The notes beneath the pieces are model-generated. The model did no database searches. It was not told the DNA's origin and worked only from the letters and a program-made list of their open reading frames with translations. A stretch of DNA of 40,450 bases from positions 1 through 40,450 of the forward strand of contig JAEZKZ010000057.1 of the NCBI GenBank assembly GCA_023415305.1, given 5' to 3'. Within the stretch, counting starts at the first letter, position 1, and every line of letters starts with the position of its first letter. The position numbers and the translations under genes were made by a program. Source of the DNA: Bacillota bacterium (GTDB taxonomy: Bacteria; Bacillota; Clostridia; Acetivibrionales; DSM-1351). Positions 8,163-17,064 of the stretch are shown here, in pieces.

Positions 8163-8909
8163 TTATAGCTTATTAATATTGCTTGCCAGATATCCTGCAC
8201 CAAAGCCATTGTCTATATTGACAACACCGATACCGCTTGCACAGCTGTTAAGCATAGTAAGCAGAGCCGAAAGTCCTCCGAAATTTGCACCATATCCCAC
8301 ACTTGTAGGAACCGCTATAACAGGTTTATCTACAAGACCTCCGACAACACTGGCTAGAGCGCCCTCCATTCCTGCAACCACAATTATTACATTGGCCTGG
8401 GATATGGCTTCCATTTTTGATAATAGTCTATGAATACCAGCAACTCCAACATCATAAATTCTATTAACTCTGTTCCCCAGAACTTCTGCAGTGATTGCAG
8501 CTTCTTCAGCCACCGGTATATCGGAAGTACCGGCAGTGATAACAGCTATCTCTTTATCGGTTACAATTATTTCTTTTCTCTTGACAACAATTATCCTGGC
8601 GGCCTCATGAAACTCCGCATCTGGAATAACATCACGTACCTCGGTGAAGTCCTCTTGTGAAGCCCTTGTTGCCAGAATATTATTATTCTTTTCCATCAAT
8701 CTTTTTATTATTTCAACTATTTGACTGCTGGTCTTTCCTTCACAGTAGACGACTTCAGGATAGCCTACTCTAATACTTCTATGGTGGTCTATCTTTGCAA
8801 AACCAAGATCTTCATAGGGCAATGCTTTTATCTCTTGAAAAGCATGGTCAATCTCAACCGTACCATTTTTAACGCCCTCAAGCAAAGCCTTTAACTCATC
8901 AGAATTCAT
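8163..8909 (-). CDS. larB: Nickel-pincer cofactor biosynthesis protein LarB (PurE-related)
   Basis: LarB carboxylates and hydrolyses nicotinic acid adenine dinucleotide to pyridinium-3,5-biscarboxylic acid mononucleotide, the first step of the nickel-pincer pathway. The 248-residue length is typical. The C-terminal half is AIR-carboxylase-like (ITAGTSDIPVAEEA, GVAGIHRLL, VPTSVGYGANFGG, NIDNGFGAGY). The start at ATG 8909 follows GAAGGG by a few bases. It begins 50 bp after prfB and precedes larC, with which it forms a functional pair. Confidence 0.94.
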   Translation of the reverse strand: MNSDELKALLEGVKNGTVEIDHAFQEIKALPYEDLGFAKIDHHRSIRVGYPEVVYCEGKTSSQIVEIIKRLMEKNNNILATRASQEDFTEVRDVIPDAEFHEAARIIVVKRKEIIVTDKEIAVITAGTSDIPVAEEAAITAEVLGNRVNRIYDVGVAGIHRLLSKMEAISQANVIIVVAGMEGALASVVGGLVDKPVIAVPTSVGYGANFGGLSALLTMLNSCASGIGVVNIDNGFGAGYLASNINKL

Positions 8910-8959
8910 GCCAACCCTTCTTTCATTAGTTCTGTCAATTCAAGCCTCATTTATTGTTG

Positions 8960-10082
8960 TTATTTAACCGATGTTCCCTCGGTCTTTTCCATTGATAGAA
9001 ACGCATTTATAAAGCCATCCAGATTACCATCCATTACTGAATTAACATTACCCTCTTCAAAATTTGTGCGGTGATCCTTTACAAGAGTATACGGACAGAA
9101 AACATATGAGCGAATCTGGCTGCCCCAGGCTATATCCATCTGGACACCCTTAAGGTCTTCTATTCTTTCTTTCTGTTCACGTTCCTTCAATTCAAACAGC
9201 TTGGCTTTGAGCATTTTCATTGCTGTATCCTTGTTCTGAAATTGTGAACGTTCTGTCTGACAAGCTACAACAACACCTGTAGGTATATGTGTTATTCTTA
9301 TTGCCGAATCGGTTTTATTTATATGCTGCCCCCCGGCTCCGGAAGCTCTGTAGGTATCGATTCTCAAATCATCTGGATTAATGTTAATTTCGATGGTTTC
9401 ATCAAGTTCAGGCATTACATCCAGAGAAGCAAAAGAGGTATGCCGTCTTCCTGAAGAATCAAAGGGGGAAATTCTGACCAGGCGGTGTACACCCTTTTCT
9501 GATTTCAGATAACCATATGCATTTTCTCCGATTACATTGAAGGTCACACTCTTGATCCCTGCTTCATCACCGTCAAGTAAATCCAGTATTTTAACCTCAT
9601 AACCCTTTGCCTCTCCCCATCTGGTAAACATACGCAGAAGCATTTCAACCCAATCCTGAGCCTCTGTTCCGCCTGCTCCCGCATGCAGAGTAAGAATGGC
9701 ATTGTTTTTGTCGTAGGGACCGGTTAGAAGTGTTTCCAGCCTAAGTACCTCAAGGTTTTTCTTCAGCTTTTCCAAGCCCTCGCCAATTTCAGGTATGACA
9801 GATTCATCCTGCTCCTCCAGGCCAAGCTCCGCAAGAGTTGTAAGATCCTCCCACAGAGAAGTCAAGCTGGTAAACCTCTCGATTTTTGATTTTAGATTTT
9901 TTGTTCGTTGAAGAATTTTTTGGGAATTCTCCATATCATTCCAAAATTCAGGTTCAGAAGCCTTATGCTCCAGTTCCATTATCTCATCGCTTAGTCTGGC
10001 GATGTCAAAGTGAAGCCCTCATTTCCTCTAAATTGCTTTTCAAGCCTTGAAGTTCGAGCTTGTATTGTTCCAACTCAAGCAT
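8960..10082 (-). CDS. prfB: Peptide chain release factor 2, programmed +1 frameshift
   Basis: RF2 terminates translation at UGA and UAA. The reading starts at ATG 10082 (GAGGG 8-9 nt upstream) and reaches an in-frame TGA at codon 26 (10005-10007). The site reads AGGGCTTCACTTTGAC: an SD-like AGGG, the slippery CTT (10008-10010), then TGA-C, the classic autoregulatory frameshift. Shifting +1 resumes at GAC (10004-10006) and continues to 8960, for 373 residues in total. The SPF stop-recognition tripeptide (ISPFDSSGRR) and the GGQ hydrolysis motif (GAGGQHINKTDSA) are present. Calling the gene from the first ATG of the long frame (9979) would lose 34 residues. Confidence 0.97.
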
Positions 10083-10168
10083 TTAATCATCCCTCTCATA
10101 AATAATTTTGTAACATTAGTTTATTAATTCAATTGATTTTCTTTTATATTCCTTATTATAACCAACTA

Positions 10169-10996
10169 CTAGGCTTTTGCCAAAATAAACTTTTCAATGG
10201 CCTGAGCGACCCCATCAGCATCATTGGACGCAGTTATGTAATTTGCAGCCGCTTTGGCTATGGCTTCACCATTTTCCATTGCTATACTCAGTCCTGCGTA
10301 TTCGAACATGGAAACATCATTTTCATTATCACCGATAGCAATCATCTGACTGGCAGGAATTCCATAAATATCTGTCAATCTGGCTAAAGCAGCTCCCTTA
10401 CTGACACCTTTGCTCATAACCTCGAAATTATCAAAATTTGAGCTCATGACATCAACCTCCTGGAGCTGCTCCATATCATTTCTGACTCTTTTCAGCAGTT
10501 CCGTGTCATCGGTGACGATAACAAATTTTAATACCTTACCTGGAATGCTCCTCAGTTTTTCTTCCATGCTTCTTACTACTTCAATGTTGACACGGTCTTC
10601 GGGTGGAAGCAGCTTATTTCTTTCTAAGTACTTCTCAGAAGTAAAACCCAACTTTTCAGTCAGCATTGTGTCGCCTGCATACACGTGATAATATACTCCA
10701 TGCTTTTGACATATGCTGTTTATCTTTAAGCAAATTTCCGTGTCCATATATTCAGAATGAATTATTTCCCCTGCATGACTTTCTGTAATTATGGCACCAT
10801 TACAGGCTATTATCGGGTCGTTGGAATCAATTTCTTTAGCATACAGCCTAGCGCCTGTAAATACTCTGCCTGAGCAGATCACAACCCTTACGCCCTTTTC
10901 CATGGCTCTTTTTAAAATTTGCTTATTCCTGTCTGATATCTCTTTATTTATATTCAGCAGTGTTCCATCTAAATCTATTGCCACTAATTTGTACAT
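10169..10996 (-). CDS. Cof-type HAD-IIB family phosphatase
   Basis: The 275-residue cytosolic hydrolase has the HAD nucleophile motif AIDLDGTLL at the N-terminus, Ser/Thr motif VICSGR, a C2B cap and the metal-binding motif GDNENDVSMF near the end. Members remove phosphate from sugar phosphates or cofactors; the substrate cannot be inferred. The start at ATG 10996 has GGAGG about 12 nt upstream, a long spacing with no better alternative. It sits alone between prfB and the aminotransferase. Confidence 0.92.
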   Translation of the reverse strand: MYKLVAIDLDGTLLNINKEISDRNKQILKRAMEKGVRVVICSGRVFTGARLYAKEIDSNDPIIACNGAIITESHAGEIIHSEYMDTEICLKINSICQKHGVYYHVYAGDTMLTEKLGFTSEKYLERNKLLPPEDRVNIEVVRSMEEKLRSIPGKVLKFVIVTDDTELLKRVRNDMEQLQEVDVMSSNFDNFEVMSKGVSKGAALARLTDIYGIPASQMIAIGDNENDVSMFEYAGLSIAMENGEAIAKAAANYITASNDADGVAQAIEKFILAKA

Positions 10997-11085
10997 ATAT
11001 TAGTAATTCCTCCAACTGCTTTTGGGTTTATTCACTTACTTAATATATTTAAATATTATTGTTCAGATAAAATATTTCCAAAAAG

Positions 11086-12255
11086 TTATTTTTTCAGACT
11101 GTCAGTAAATGCCTTTATCCTGTTCATTGCTTCAACGATATTCTCCATAGACGATGCATAGCAAGCTCTAACATAGCCTTCTCCACACTCTCCGAAAGCT
11201 GTACCGGGTACCACCAGTACTTTGTGTTCCATCAGAAGTCTTTCGCAGAATTCATCAGAGCTAAGCCCTGAACTTTTTATGTTTGGAAAAACATAGAATG
11301 CACCTTTGGGCTCAAAGCTGGAATATCCGGACTTTTTGAAGCCATCCAGCATCACTCTTCGGCGTCTGTTATATTCTTTTGACATCATCAATACATCGTC
11401 TTCGCTGTTCTGAAGGGCTTCAATGGCTGCATCCTGAGCTGTTGTTGGGGCACACATGATACAATACTGATGAATTTTCTTCATTTCATTTATCAAATCC
11501 TTGTGTCCGCAAGCATAGCCCAACCTCCAGCCCGTCATGGCAAAGGATTTTGAAAATCCGTTTATTACCACAGTTTGCTCCTTGACCTCAGGAAAACTAG
11601 CAATTGATGTATGTTTACCCTCATAAGTGAGTTCACAATAAATCTCATCTGATAATATCACAATATTTCTGTCCTTCAGTACTTTAACCAGCTCATATAA
11701 ATCCGCTTTAGTCATTATGGCCCCTGTAGGATTGTTTGGAAATGGTATTATTACCACCTTGGTTTTATCAGTTATAGCATTTTCCAATTCCTCAGCTGTC
11801 AATTTAAAGTCATTTTCCTGTTTCAGAGGTATTGATACGGCGGTCGCACCTGTGAATCCCGTACAGCCCTTGTATGCAACGAAACTAGGCTCAGGTATGA
11901 TAACTTCATCTCCAGGTCCCACAAGAGCTCTTAGTGCAGCATCTATTCCTTCGCTACCTCCTACGGTAACCAGTATTTCATTTACCGGGTCATACTCCAG
12001 TGAGAACTTTCGGTAAAGGTATCTGGCAATTTCCTCTCTGAGTTCTATAAAGCCGGCATTTGAGGAATACTGTGTGTGTCCGTTTTCAAGTGAATATATT
12101 CCTGCTTCCCTGATATTCCAGGGAGTTATGAAGTCAGGTTCACCTACCCCCAGTGAAATTACGTCCTTCATCTCATTAATAAGATCAAAATATTTTCTTA
12201 TTCCTGATGGAGGAACCTTCTTTATTCTGTCTAAAATCATATCCTTCATTATCAT
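11086..12255 (-). CDS. Class I/II PLP-dependent aminotransferase
   Basis: The 389-residue fold-type I aminotransferase has the substrate motif GVGEPDF, the NNPTGAIM segment, DEIYCEL and the PLP lysine in NGFSKSFAMTGWRLGY. The closest relatives I can name are the PatA/AspC-like group next to Lrp regulators; amino donor and acceptor are unknown. The start ATG 12255 overlaps the regulator stop by ATGA, and AAGGGAG lies 11 nt before it. Internal ATGs at 12249 and 12240 are also possible. The gene lies in a unit behind a T-box leader, so its expression should respond to charging of a particular tRNA, best read as Gly. Confidence 0.9.
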   Translation of the reverse strand: MIMKDMILDRIKKVPPSGIRKYFDLINEMKDVISLGVGEPDFITPWNIREAGIYSLENGHTQYSSNAGFIELREEIARYLYRKFSLEYDPVNEILVTVGGSEGIDAALRALVGPGDEVIIPEPSFVAYKGCTGFTGATAVSIPLKQENDFKLTAEELENAITDKTKVVIIPFPNNPTGAIMTKADLYELVKVLKDRNIVILSDEIYCELTYEGKHTSIASFPEVKEQTVVINGFSKSFAMTGWRLGYACGHKDLINEMKKIHQYCIMCAPTTAQDAAIEALQNSEDDVLMMSKEYNRRRRVMLDGFKKSGYSSFEPKGAFYVFPNIKSSGLSSDEFCERLLMEHKVLVVPGTAFGECGEGYVRACYASSMENIVEAMNRIKAFTDSLKK

Positions 12256-12731
12256 ATGAATATCGGCTCCCTTCTATCGTTGGGCTTTTCTTCAAATATA
12301 GTCCCCTTATCCTTGTACTTTTTTAGTACGAAGTGGGTTGAACAGCTCAGTACCGATTCAAGGGGAGCAAGCTTTTCTGAAACAAACAGAGCTACCTCCT
12401 TCATGGTCTTTCCTTCAATAATAACAGTAAGGTCAAAGCCCCCGGACATTAGATAACAGGCATTTACTTCAGGATATTTGTAAATCCTGTCGGCAATCTT
12501 GTCAAATCCAAGGCCTCTCTGAGGTGTTACCTTTACTTCGATTAACGCTGTAACTTTTTCTCTTTCAGTTTTATCCCAATTAATTAAAGTGTTGTATCCT
12601 ACAATTACATTTTCTGCTTCGTATTTTTTTATTGCCTCGGTTACTTCCTCGGTGGTTTTGCCAAGCATAACCGCTATGTCCGCGGCACTCACCCTGCTGT
12701 TCTTCTCCAATATTTCCAAAATCTCTTCCAT
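12252..12731 (-). CDS. Lrp/AsnC family transcriptional regulator
   Basis: The 159-residue regulator has an N-terminal helix-turn-helix (ILEILEKNSRVSAADIAVMLG) and a C-terminal ligand-binding RAM domain (ALIEVKVTPQRG, NACYLMSGGFDLTVIIEG). I choose ATG 12731 because AAAGGAGAG lies about 9 nt upstream and the HTH then starts at the usual place. The frame is open to TTG 12773 but without a ribosome site. It is coupled to the aminotransferase by a 4-bp overlap. A regulator that binds an amino acid, encoded under a T-box, gives two amino-acid inputs to one operon. Confidence 0.9.
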   Translation of the reverse strand: MEEILEILEKNSRVSAADIAVMLGKTTEEVTEAIKKYEAENVIVGYNTLINWDKTEREKVTALIEVKVTPQRGLGFDKIADRIYKYPEVNACYLMSGGFDLTVIIEGKTMKEVALFVSEKLAPLESVLSCSTHFVLKKYKDKGTIFEEKPNDRREPIFI

Positions 12732-12851
12732 TTCAAATCTCTCCTTTTCATTTAATTTTGGTTTGTCTTCCAATTTATAAATATCAACTAATCAGTATAC
12801 TTATTTTGACAGCAATAAAGGTGGTAATGCTTTTTATTGTCCTGGAACAAT

Positions 12852-13224
12852 AAAAAAACCCAAGTCCTCTGAAAACAGGGACGAAGGTTTCCGCGGTACC
12901 ACCCTTATTAATGTGCTATAAACAGCGACATTCACTCGATAAATGCGGCACTGGACAAAAAGCTTTACAAAGCCCGTAGGTTTTATACTAATTCCAAGTG
13001 CTTACATTTTCCGCCTGTAACGTGGCGTCACGTCTTTCTCTACTCATCAGGGTCTAATCTAAAAGCTATCCCCTCTAACTTTCGAAAAAACTACTCCCAG
13101 GCTGCCTTCAATATTAATCAATACCGGACTTCCACCAACAGCTGACTGCTTACCGGCTCTCTGTAACTGACTCAATATTTACTCTTCCCATTCACAGTAT
13201 TTTTAAGTATGAATTTACAATCTA
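12852..13224 (-). promoter_or_regulatory. T-box leader (tRNA-sensing), specifier probably GGC (Gly)
   Basis: On the minus strand the invariant T-box AGGGTGGTACCGCG lies at 12892-12905. It is followed by a terminator helix (12876-12882 with 12864-12871, loop AAAA) and a T-run (12852-12858). Stem I is recognisable: AGTA / GAA loop-E elements flank the specifier loop, the AATATT helix is above it, and AGAGAGCCGGT is the distal element. The triplet right after GAA is GGC (13104-13106), followed by A, which reads as Gly; GCA (Ala) one base on is the alternative. A TATAAT at 13231-13236 could be its -10. Downstream genes are the Lrp regulator and the aminotransferase. Confidence 0.93.
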
Positions 13225-13315
13225 ATATATATTATATGCACTAACTTTAGAAAATCCATGTAATTAATAAAAATATTATAATTTAATTTACAAGCTAATT
13301 CAAGAAAAATATAAG

Positions 13316-13747
13316 CTAATCCTTTATAATACCGGACAATTCACCCTCATACTTTTTAAGCTTGCCAACCACCTCAACCTTTAATACCTTTAGCTCTTCC
13401 TTAATGTCTACCAGCTTTTCCTTTTCTTCCTCCACCTGTTTTTCAAGGTTTTTCTTTTCATTTATAGCCCGCTGCTTTGCGTCATTGATAATATTTTCCG
13501 CTTTCTCCTGTGCAGTAATAAGAGCGTTGGCTATTTTCTCCCTGTCTTCCTTTATCTGCTCAAGACTGGTATTAATCTCATCATACTTGCTTTTAATATC
13601 ACGATACTGAGCCTTGATATCGGCTATTTCTTTTTCCTTCGCTTTTATTTTTTCTGCATATTCTCTATTTAATTTTTCAAGATAATCATTGACATGTTGT
13701 TTCTTGAAACCAAACAAAGCTGTAGAAAATAATTTTTCCCCTGCCAT
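13316..13747 (-). CDS. DivIVA-like coiled-coil protein
   Basis: The 143-residue protein starts with a DivIVA/GpsB-type membrane-curvature motif (FSTALFGFKKQHVNDYLEKL). A continuous Lys/Glu-rich coiled coil (about residues 25-135) follows. Such proteins gather at septa and poles and organise division or wall growth. AGGAGGG precedes ATG 13747. It is shorter than true DivIVA and lacks an obvious second domain, so a GpsB-like or scaffold role is equally possible. A promoter (TTGCTC-17-TATAAT, 13803-13831) lies upstream. Confidence 0.8.
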   Translation of the reverse strand: MAGEKLFSTALFGFKKQHVNDYLEKLNREYAEKIKAKEKEIADIKAQYRDIKSKYDEINTSLEQIKEDREKIANALITAQEKAENIINDAKQRAINEKKNLEKQVEEEKEKLVDIKEELKVLKVEVVGKLKKYEGELSGIIKD

Positions 13748-13802
13748 AGCGTGCCCTCCTGAAAAACATTAGGAATCAATGGATAAACTACTAATATCTC
13801 TC

Positions 13803-13865
13803 ATTATAACAAATGAATCTCTTTAGAGCAAGCTTGTGCAAAATAGCTTACATAAGAGATTCATT
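13803..13865 (-). promoter_or_regulatory. Promoter overlapped by a 12-bp inverted repeat
   Basis: AATGAATCTCTT (13812-13823) and AAGAGATTCATT (13854-13865) are perfect inverted copies 30 bp apart, with AAGCT/AGCTT nested inside. On the minus strand TTGCTC (13826-13831) and TATAAT (13803-13808), 17 bp apart, lie within and beside it, just before the DivIVA-like gene. It may be an operator, or a hairpin ending the trxA transcript. Confidence 0.5.
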
Positions 13866-13919
13866 GGTATATGAGTTTAGATTTTATTTAAAGTTACATT
13901 AAGCTTATGCTTAGAAAAA

Positions 13920-14246
13920 TTATAATTGCTTTTCAATAAGCTCAACAAATTCTCCCTTAGATCTTGCACCAACAATTTTTTCAGCAATTTGTCCATCTTT
14001 GAAAATAAGTATTGTGGGTATGCTCATTATTCTGAATTGTGCCGCGAGTTCACCCTGATCATCGACGTTTACTTTTGCAACCTTTATTTTGCCATCAAAT
14101 TCATCGGCTAATTCTTCCATTATGGGTGCTACCATTCTGCAGGGACCGCACCATGAAGCCCAGAAATCAACCACAACAGGTATTTCTGACTTTAGCACAG
14201 TATCCTGAAATGTATCGTTCGTAATTTCAATTATTTTACCAGACAT
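13920..14246 (-). CDS. trxA: Thioredoxin
   Basis: The 108-residue protein has the redox motif WCGPC (Cys33, Cys36) and the cis-proline segment IMSIPTILIFKDGQ. It reduces protein disulfides in the cytosol, with electrons from thioredoxin reductase, which is not encoded in this window. The length is standard. GGGAGGA lies just before ATG 14246. Confidence 0.97.
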   Translation of the reverse strand: MSGKIIEITNDTFQDTVLKSEIPVVVDFWASWCGPCRMVAPIMEELADEFDGKIKVAKVNVDDQGELAAQFRIMSIPTILIFKDGQIAEKIVGARSKGEFVELIEKQL

Positions 14247-14335
14247 AATATATCCTCCCTGATTTTACATATTAATTTCTTATACTTAAATTATTTATAC
14301 CCATTTGTAAAAATAATAAACATACGTCAATAGAC

Positions 14336-15379
14336 TTAATACTCCTTTAAAGAAGTGATATTAACTTTATTTCCATCTATTGAAACAAGTGCCCCGTCAA
14401 GCACTTCCAGAAATTCTCCTCTGAACGAAGCCTTTAAATCATTTTTTATATTAATTATTTTGTTTTCCTCTCTATTTAAATAGTACATATTTCCGTTAAC
14501 AGATATAACAATATCCTCAGGAGGTACTTTTACCTTTAACGGAGTTTTTGTCCAGTTATCAGTCAGCTTTGTATCTATCATCTTCTGCTGATATATCTGA
14601 GTAACCTTCCCTGCTTCATCCAAAACACCTATATATAGAGTATCATTTGAATCTATATCCAGTATCCTTACATTTTTTGAATCAACAGGCACCTTATTCT
14701 TGGAGTTGTTTATGCCATCGTATACATAAATGGATTCGCCAGGGTTTTGATACACCAACTTATTCACGTAATTTGCTTCATTTATGATAGCATCAGGTCC
14801 AAGGTTCATAACATGAGCATACTGCCCCATTATATTAAATCTTACAATTTTTGATCTGGTGTCGGAAGTATTAATTTTAGCATAAACAAAATTATGATAA
14901 GGAGACAGATCTATGTCCGAAACTATACTTTTAGCAGATAAACCGGTTATTTCGGGATAATCCCTGTGAGTTTCAGAATCAGCCTCATAGGTTAACAACT
15001 GAATTACTCCCTTTTGGCCGTTCTTGGTATTTGAAGAGAATAAAATCAGGTCTCTGTCAGGCAGCCATTTGAAAAAAGTAATTTTATCCTTTTCCAATCC
15101 AGCTATTTTTTTATCCTTATTGTTTTTTATATCTATAATATGCAAAGCACCATTATTGTCTACAAAAGCACCAAACCTTGCATTGAATGAAACCTTAACT
15201 TCCTTAACCCCTTCGGATACCATGAATTCTCCTGTAACAGGCTTAGTCTTGTTTTCCGAAGTTGTAACACTTACAGTGCCACCCGAGTTTAAAAATACAT
15301 TGTTTATATAGAATAAAACACAAAATTGAAATATTACTGCCAATAGTATCCACTTGTACCATTTAACTAATGTTTTCAT
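14336..15379 (-). CDS. Membrane-anchored protein of unknown function, beta-propeller-like
   Basis: The 347-residue protein has one N-terminal membrane segment (about residues 8-28, LLAVIFQFCVLFYINNVF) and an extracellular remainder. The rest is beta-rich with recurring WLPDRDLILF / YIGVLDE / MYYLNREEN strands, suggesting a WD40- or DPP4-like propeller. No catalytic motif is visible. It lies 10 bp after the phosphodiester glycosidase-domain gene, with GAGGGAG before its ATG, so the two are co-transcribed and probably act together at the cell surface. The function is not known to me. Confidence 0.75.
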   Translation of the reverse strand: MKTLVKWYKWILLAVIFQFCVLFYINNVFLNSGGTVSVTTSENKTKPVTGEFMVSEGVKEVKVSFNARFGAFVDNNGALHIIDIKNNKDKKIAGLEKDKITFFKWLPDRDLILFSSNTKNGQKGVIQLLTYEADSETHRDYPEITGLSAKSIVSDIDLSPYHNFVYAKINTSDTRSKIVRFNIMGQYAHVMNLGPDAIINEANYVNKLVYQNPGESIYVYDGINNSKNKVPVDSKNVRILDIDSNDTLYIGVLDEAGKVTQIYQQKMIDTKLTDNWTKTPLKVKVPPEDIVISVNGNMYYLNREENKIINIKNDLKASFRGEFLEVLDGALVSIDGNKVNITSLKEY

Positions 15380-15389
15380 TTTTCTCCCT

Positions 15390-16418
15390 CTACGGCATTA
15401 CCATAAATACTGATGGAACCGACCTTTCACCTAAAGCATCAGATGGCGTGTTGATGACTTTCCCGTCATAATACATTGTTGTTGATGACCCTCCATCCAG
15501 ATTTGCAGCGTTGACGGCTCCGTGCTTGAGCATTATATCCTGAACTTCCTTTAAGGTCGCTCCAAAGGACTTGAGACTTCTCCCGTCTATTACCAGGAAC
15601 AGCACCGATCCATCCTCTTTTTGTCCTATTACGGTTCTTGGAGATATACCCCATCCCCCGTCACCTTTTACAGTGGGCTTACCGTTAACAATTAGAGGAG
15701 GTCCAAAGCTTATTGCCTCTTTTACCTTATACTTTTTCAAGTCATTTTCGGAGTGTTTTCCGACTATAAGCATGCCATCTTCGGTAAAAGCAATGGTATC
15801 ACGCTTCTTGTTTTTATCCTTTATCTCACCGCTGATATACTTTCCGTTGCTGATGAGATATCCAAGCGGTGCTCCGCCTGTTCCTGCCCATTTTGTATCG
15901 ATAAAGCCTCCGCCGTTAATGGCGGCTATTGCACCGTTTCTCCTTGCAATACTGCTGGTGGTCTCACCGGCCCTTGGCATCTGATTGGAGTAACCAACTT
16001 TAACTCTGGTCGGATCCTGGATGACCAGCATTTTTCCATTAAAATTACTGCTTTCTATATCATATAGTTCTATTTTACTTGTATGTTTTACCCCGAAGTT
16101 AAGCAGCTTTATTGCCTCGGTATCAACATCCGATATGGCATAGCCATCACCTAGAATCCTTGCAATTGCTGCATCCGATAGAAAGGTCTTGGGAATTTTC
16201 TGTAGTGTAAAAGAGTTCCAGGTCATTCCTATTACTGTTTTCTTTACGTTGTCAAAAGGGCCGTAAAAAACCAACAGCGGTGTGGTTAATGCCATAAATA
16301 AAAACTCAAAAATAAAAAAACCCATAATACTTCTCAGTAATAACTTTTTCTTCTTCTTTTTTCCCTGCTTGAGCTTGCTCTGCAATTCAAGCTGATCATT
16401 GTATATTATGTTACTCAT
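15390..16418 (-). CDS. Membrane-anchored phosphodiester glycosidase (NAGPA) domain protein
   Basis: The 342-residue protein has a basic N-terminus (KKKKKLLLR), one membrane helix (about residues 30-52) and an extracellular NAGPA-type domain. The domain is recognised by AAINGGGFID, PRTVIGQKEDGSVLFLVIDGR as separate strands, and NLDGGSSTTMYYDG. The family cleaves sugar-phosphodiesters; bacterial members are tied to exopolysaccharide or wall teichoic acid metabolism. AGGGGGC precedes ATG 16418. It is the first gene of a two-gene unit with the propeller-like protein. Confidence 0.88.
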   Translation of the reverse strand: MSNIIYNDQLELQSKLKQGKKKKKKLLLRSIMGFFIFEFLFMALTTPLLVFYGPFDNVKKTVIGMTWNSFTLQKIPKTFLSDAAIARILGDGYAISDVDTEAIKLLNFGVKHTSKIELYDIESSNFNGKMLVIQDPTRVKVGYSNQMPRAGETTSSIARRNGAIAAINGGGFIDTKWAGTGGAPLGYLISNGKYISGEIKDKNKKRDTIAFTEDGMLIVGKHSENDLKKYKVKEAISFGPPLIVNGKPTVKGDGGWGISPRTVIGQKEDGSVLFLVIDGRSLKSFGATLKEVQDIMLKHGAVNAANLDGGSSTTMYYDGKVINTPSDALGERSVPSVFMVMP

Positions 16419-16451
16419 TGAGCCCCCTAAGTAGAATCAAACACTATACGC

Positions 16452-16481
16452 AAAACAAAAAGCATACACATTTGTGTATAC
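16452..16481 (-). terminator. Terminator or attenuator hairpin
   Basis: On the minus strand GTATACAC (16474-16481) pairs with GTGTATGC (16462-16469), loop AAAT. A TTTTTGTTTTG tail follows. It lies between the small membrane protein gene and the glycosidase-domain gene, so it ends the former or attenuates the latter. Confidence 0.6.
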
Positions 16482-16614
16482 TTTCCATTATTTTTATTGT
16501 AAAAGTAATTATATTATAATATTGTAATACATATATTTCAAATGAATAACAAAAAATTAATAATTGTAATATTTGTGACATGAAAAGTGTTTCGAATAGT
16601 TATATAATAATTAT

Positions 16615-17064
16615 TTAAACAATTTTTAATTTATCAAGAGCTGCGTGAACCCTTTCAAATAACAGTCCTGCCAGAAACCATGCGGGAGCATAATCCAGTC
16701 TGACAATACCTTCAACAGCAAATCTGCCATAGTATTGCCAGGGATAAACATTTAGAATGCTCAGAATCAATTTTCCGGTTGTGTACTCTATTCCCCAAAT
16801 TATTACAACCCAAACTAATCCTCTAAGGATTGCATTCCATGGGCGTATAATGTCATGAAGTGGTTCCAGGAAAACACCGCATCCATATATAAAAAACATC
16901 CACAGGCTGGTGTAGGCTTCCAGGGTTAAGTTACCGCACATCAGAGAATATAACCCGGTCCATACTATTTCCATACTCCAGCCTATAATACCGTAAATAA
17001 AGAATCGTTTTATCATAATATATATTTTTATCACAAATTGGTACTTTTTATTTATATAAAACAT
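16615..17064 (-). CDS. Small multi-pass membrane protein (ABC_trans_CmpB/PF06541-like)
   Basis: The 149-residue protein has about four hydrophobic helices and the segments FFIYGIIGWSMEIVWTG, SLWMFFIYG and LRGLVWVVIIWGIEYTTG, resembling the 'putative ABC transporter permease' family. No ATPase partner is adjacent, and the function is unknown. The start is uncertain: ATG 17064 and ATG 17016 (residue 17, where the family usually begins) both lack a clear ribosome site. Confidence 0.75.
   Translation of the reverse strand: MFYINKKYQFVIKIYIMIKRFFIYGIIGWSMEIVWTGLYSLMCGNLTLEAYTSLWMFFIYGCGVFLEPLHDIIRPWNAILRGLVWVVIIWGIEYTTGKLILSILNVYPWQYYGRFAVEGIVRLDYAPAWFLAGLLFERVHAALDKLKIV

Noticed and set aside
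8960..9979. Release factor 2 as a simple ORF starting at 9979
   Set aside because: The N-terminus is missing; the upstream 25 codons and frameshift site complete the protein.
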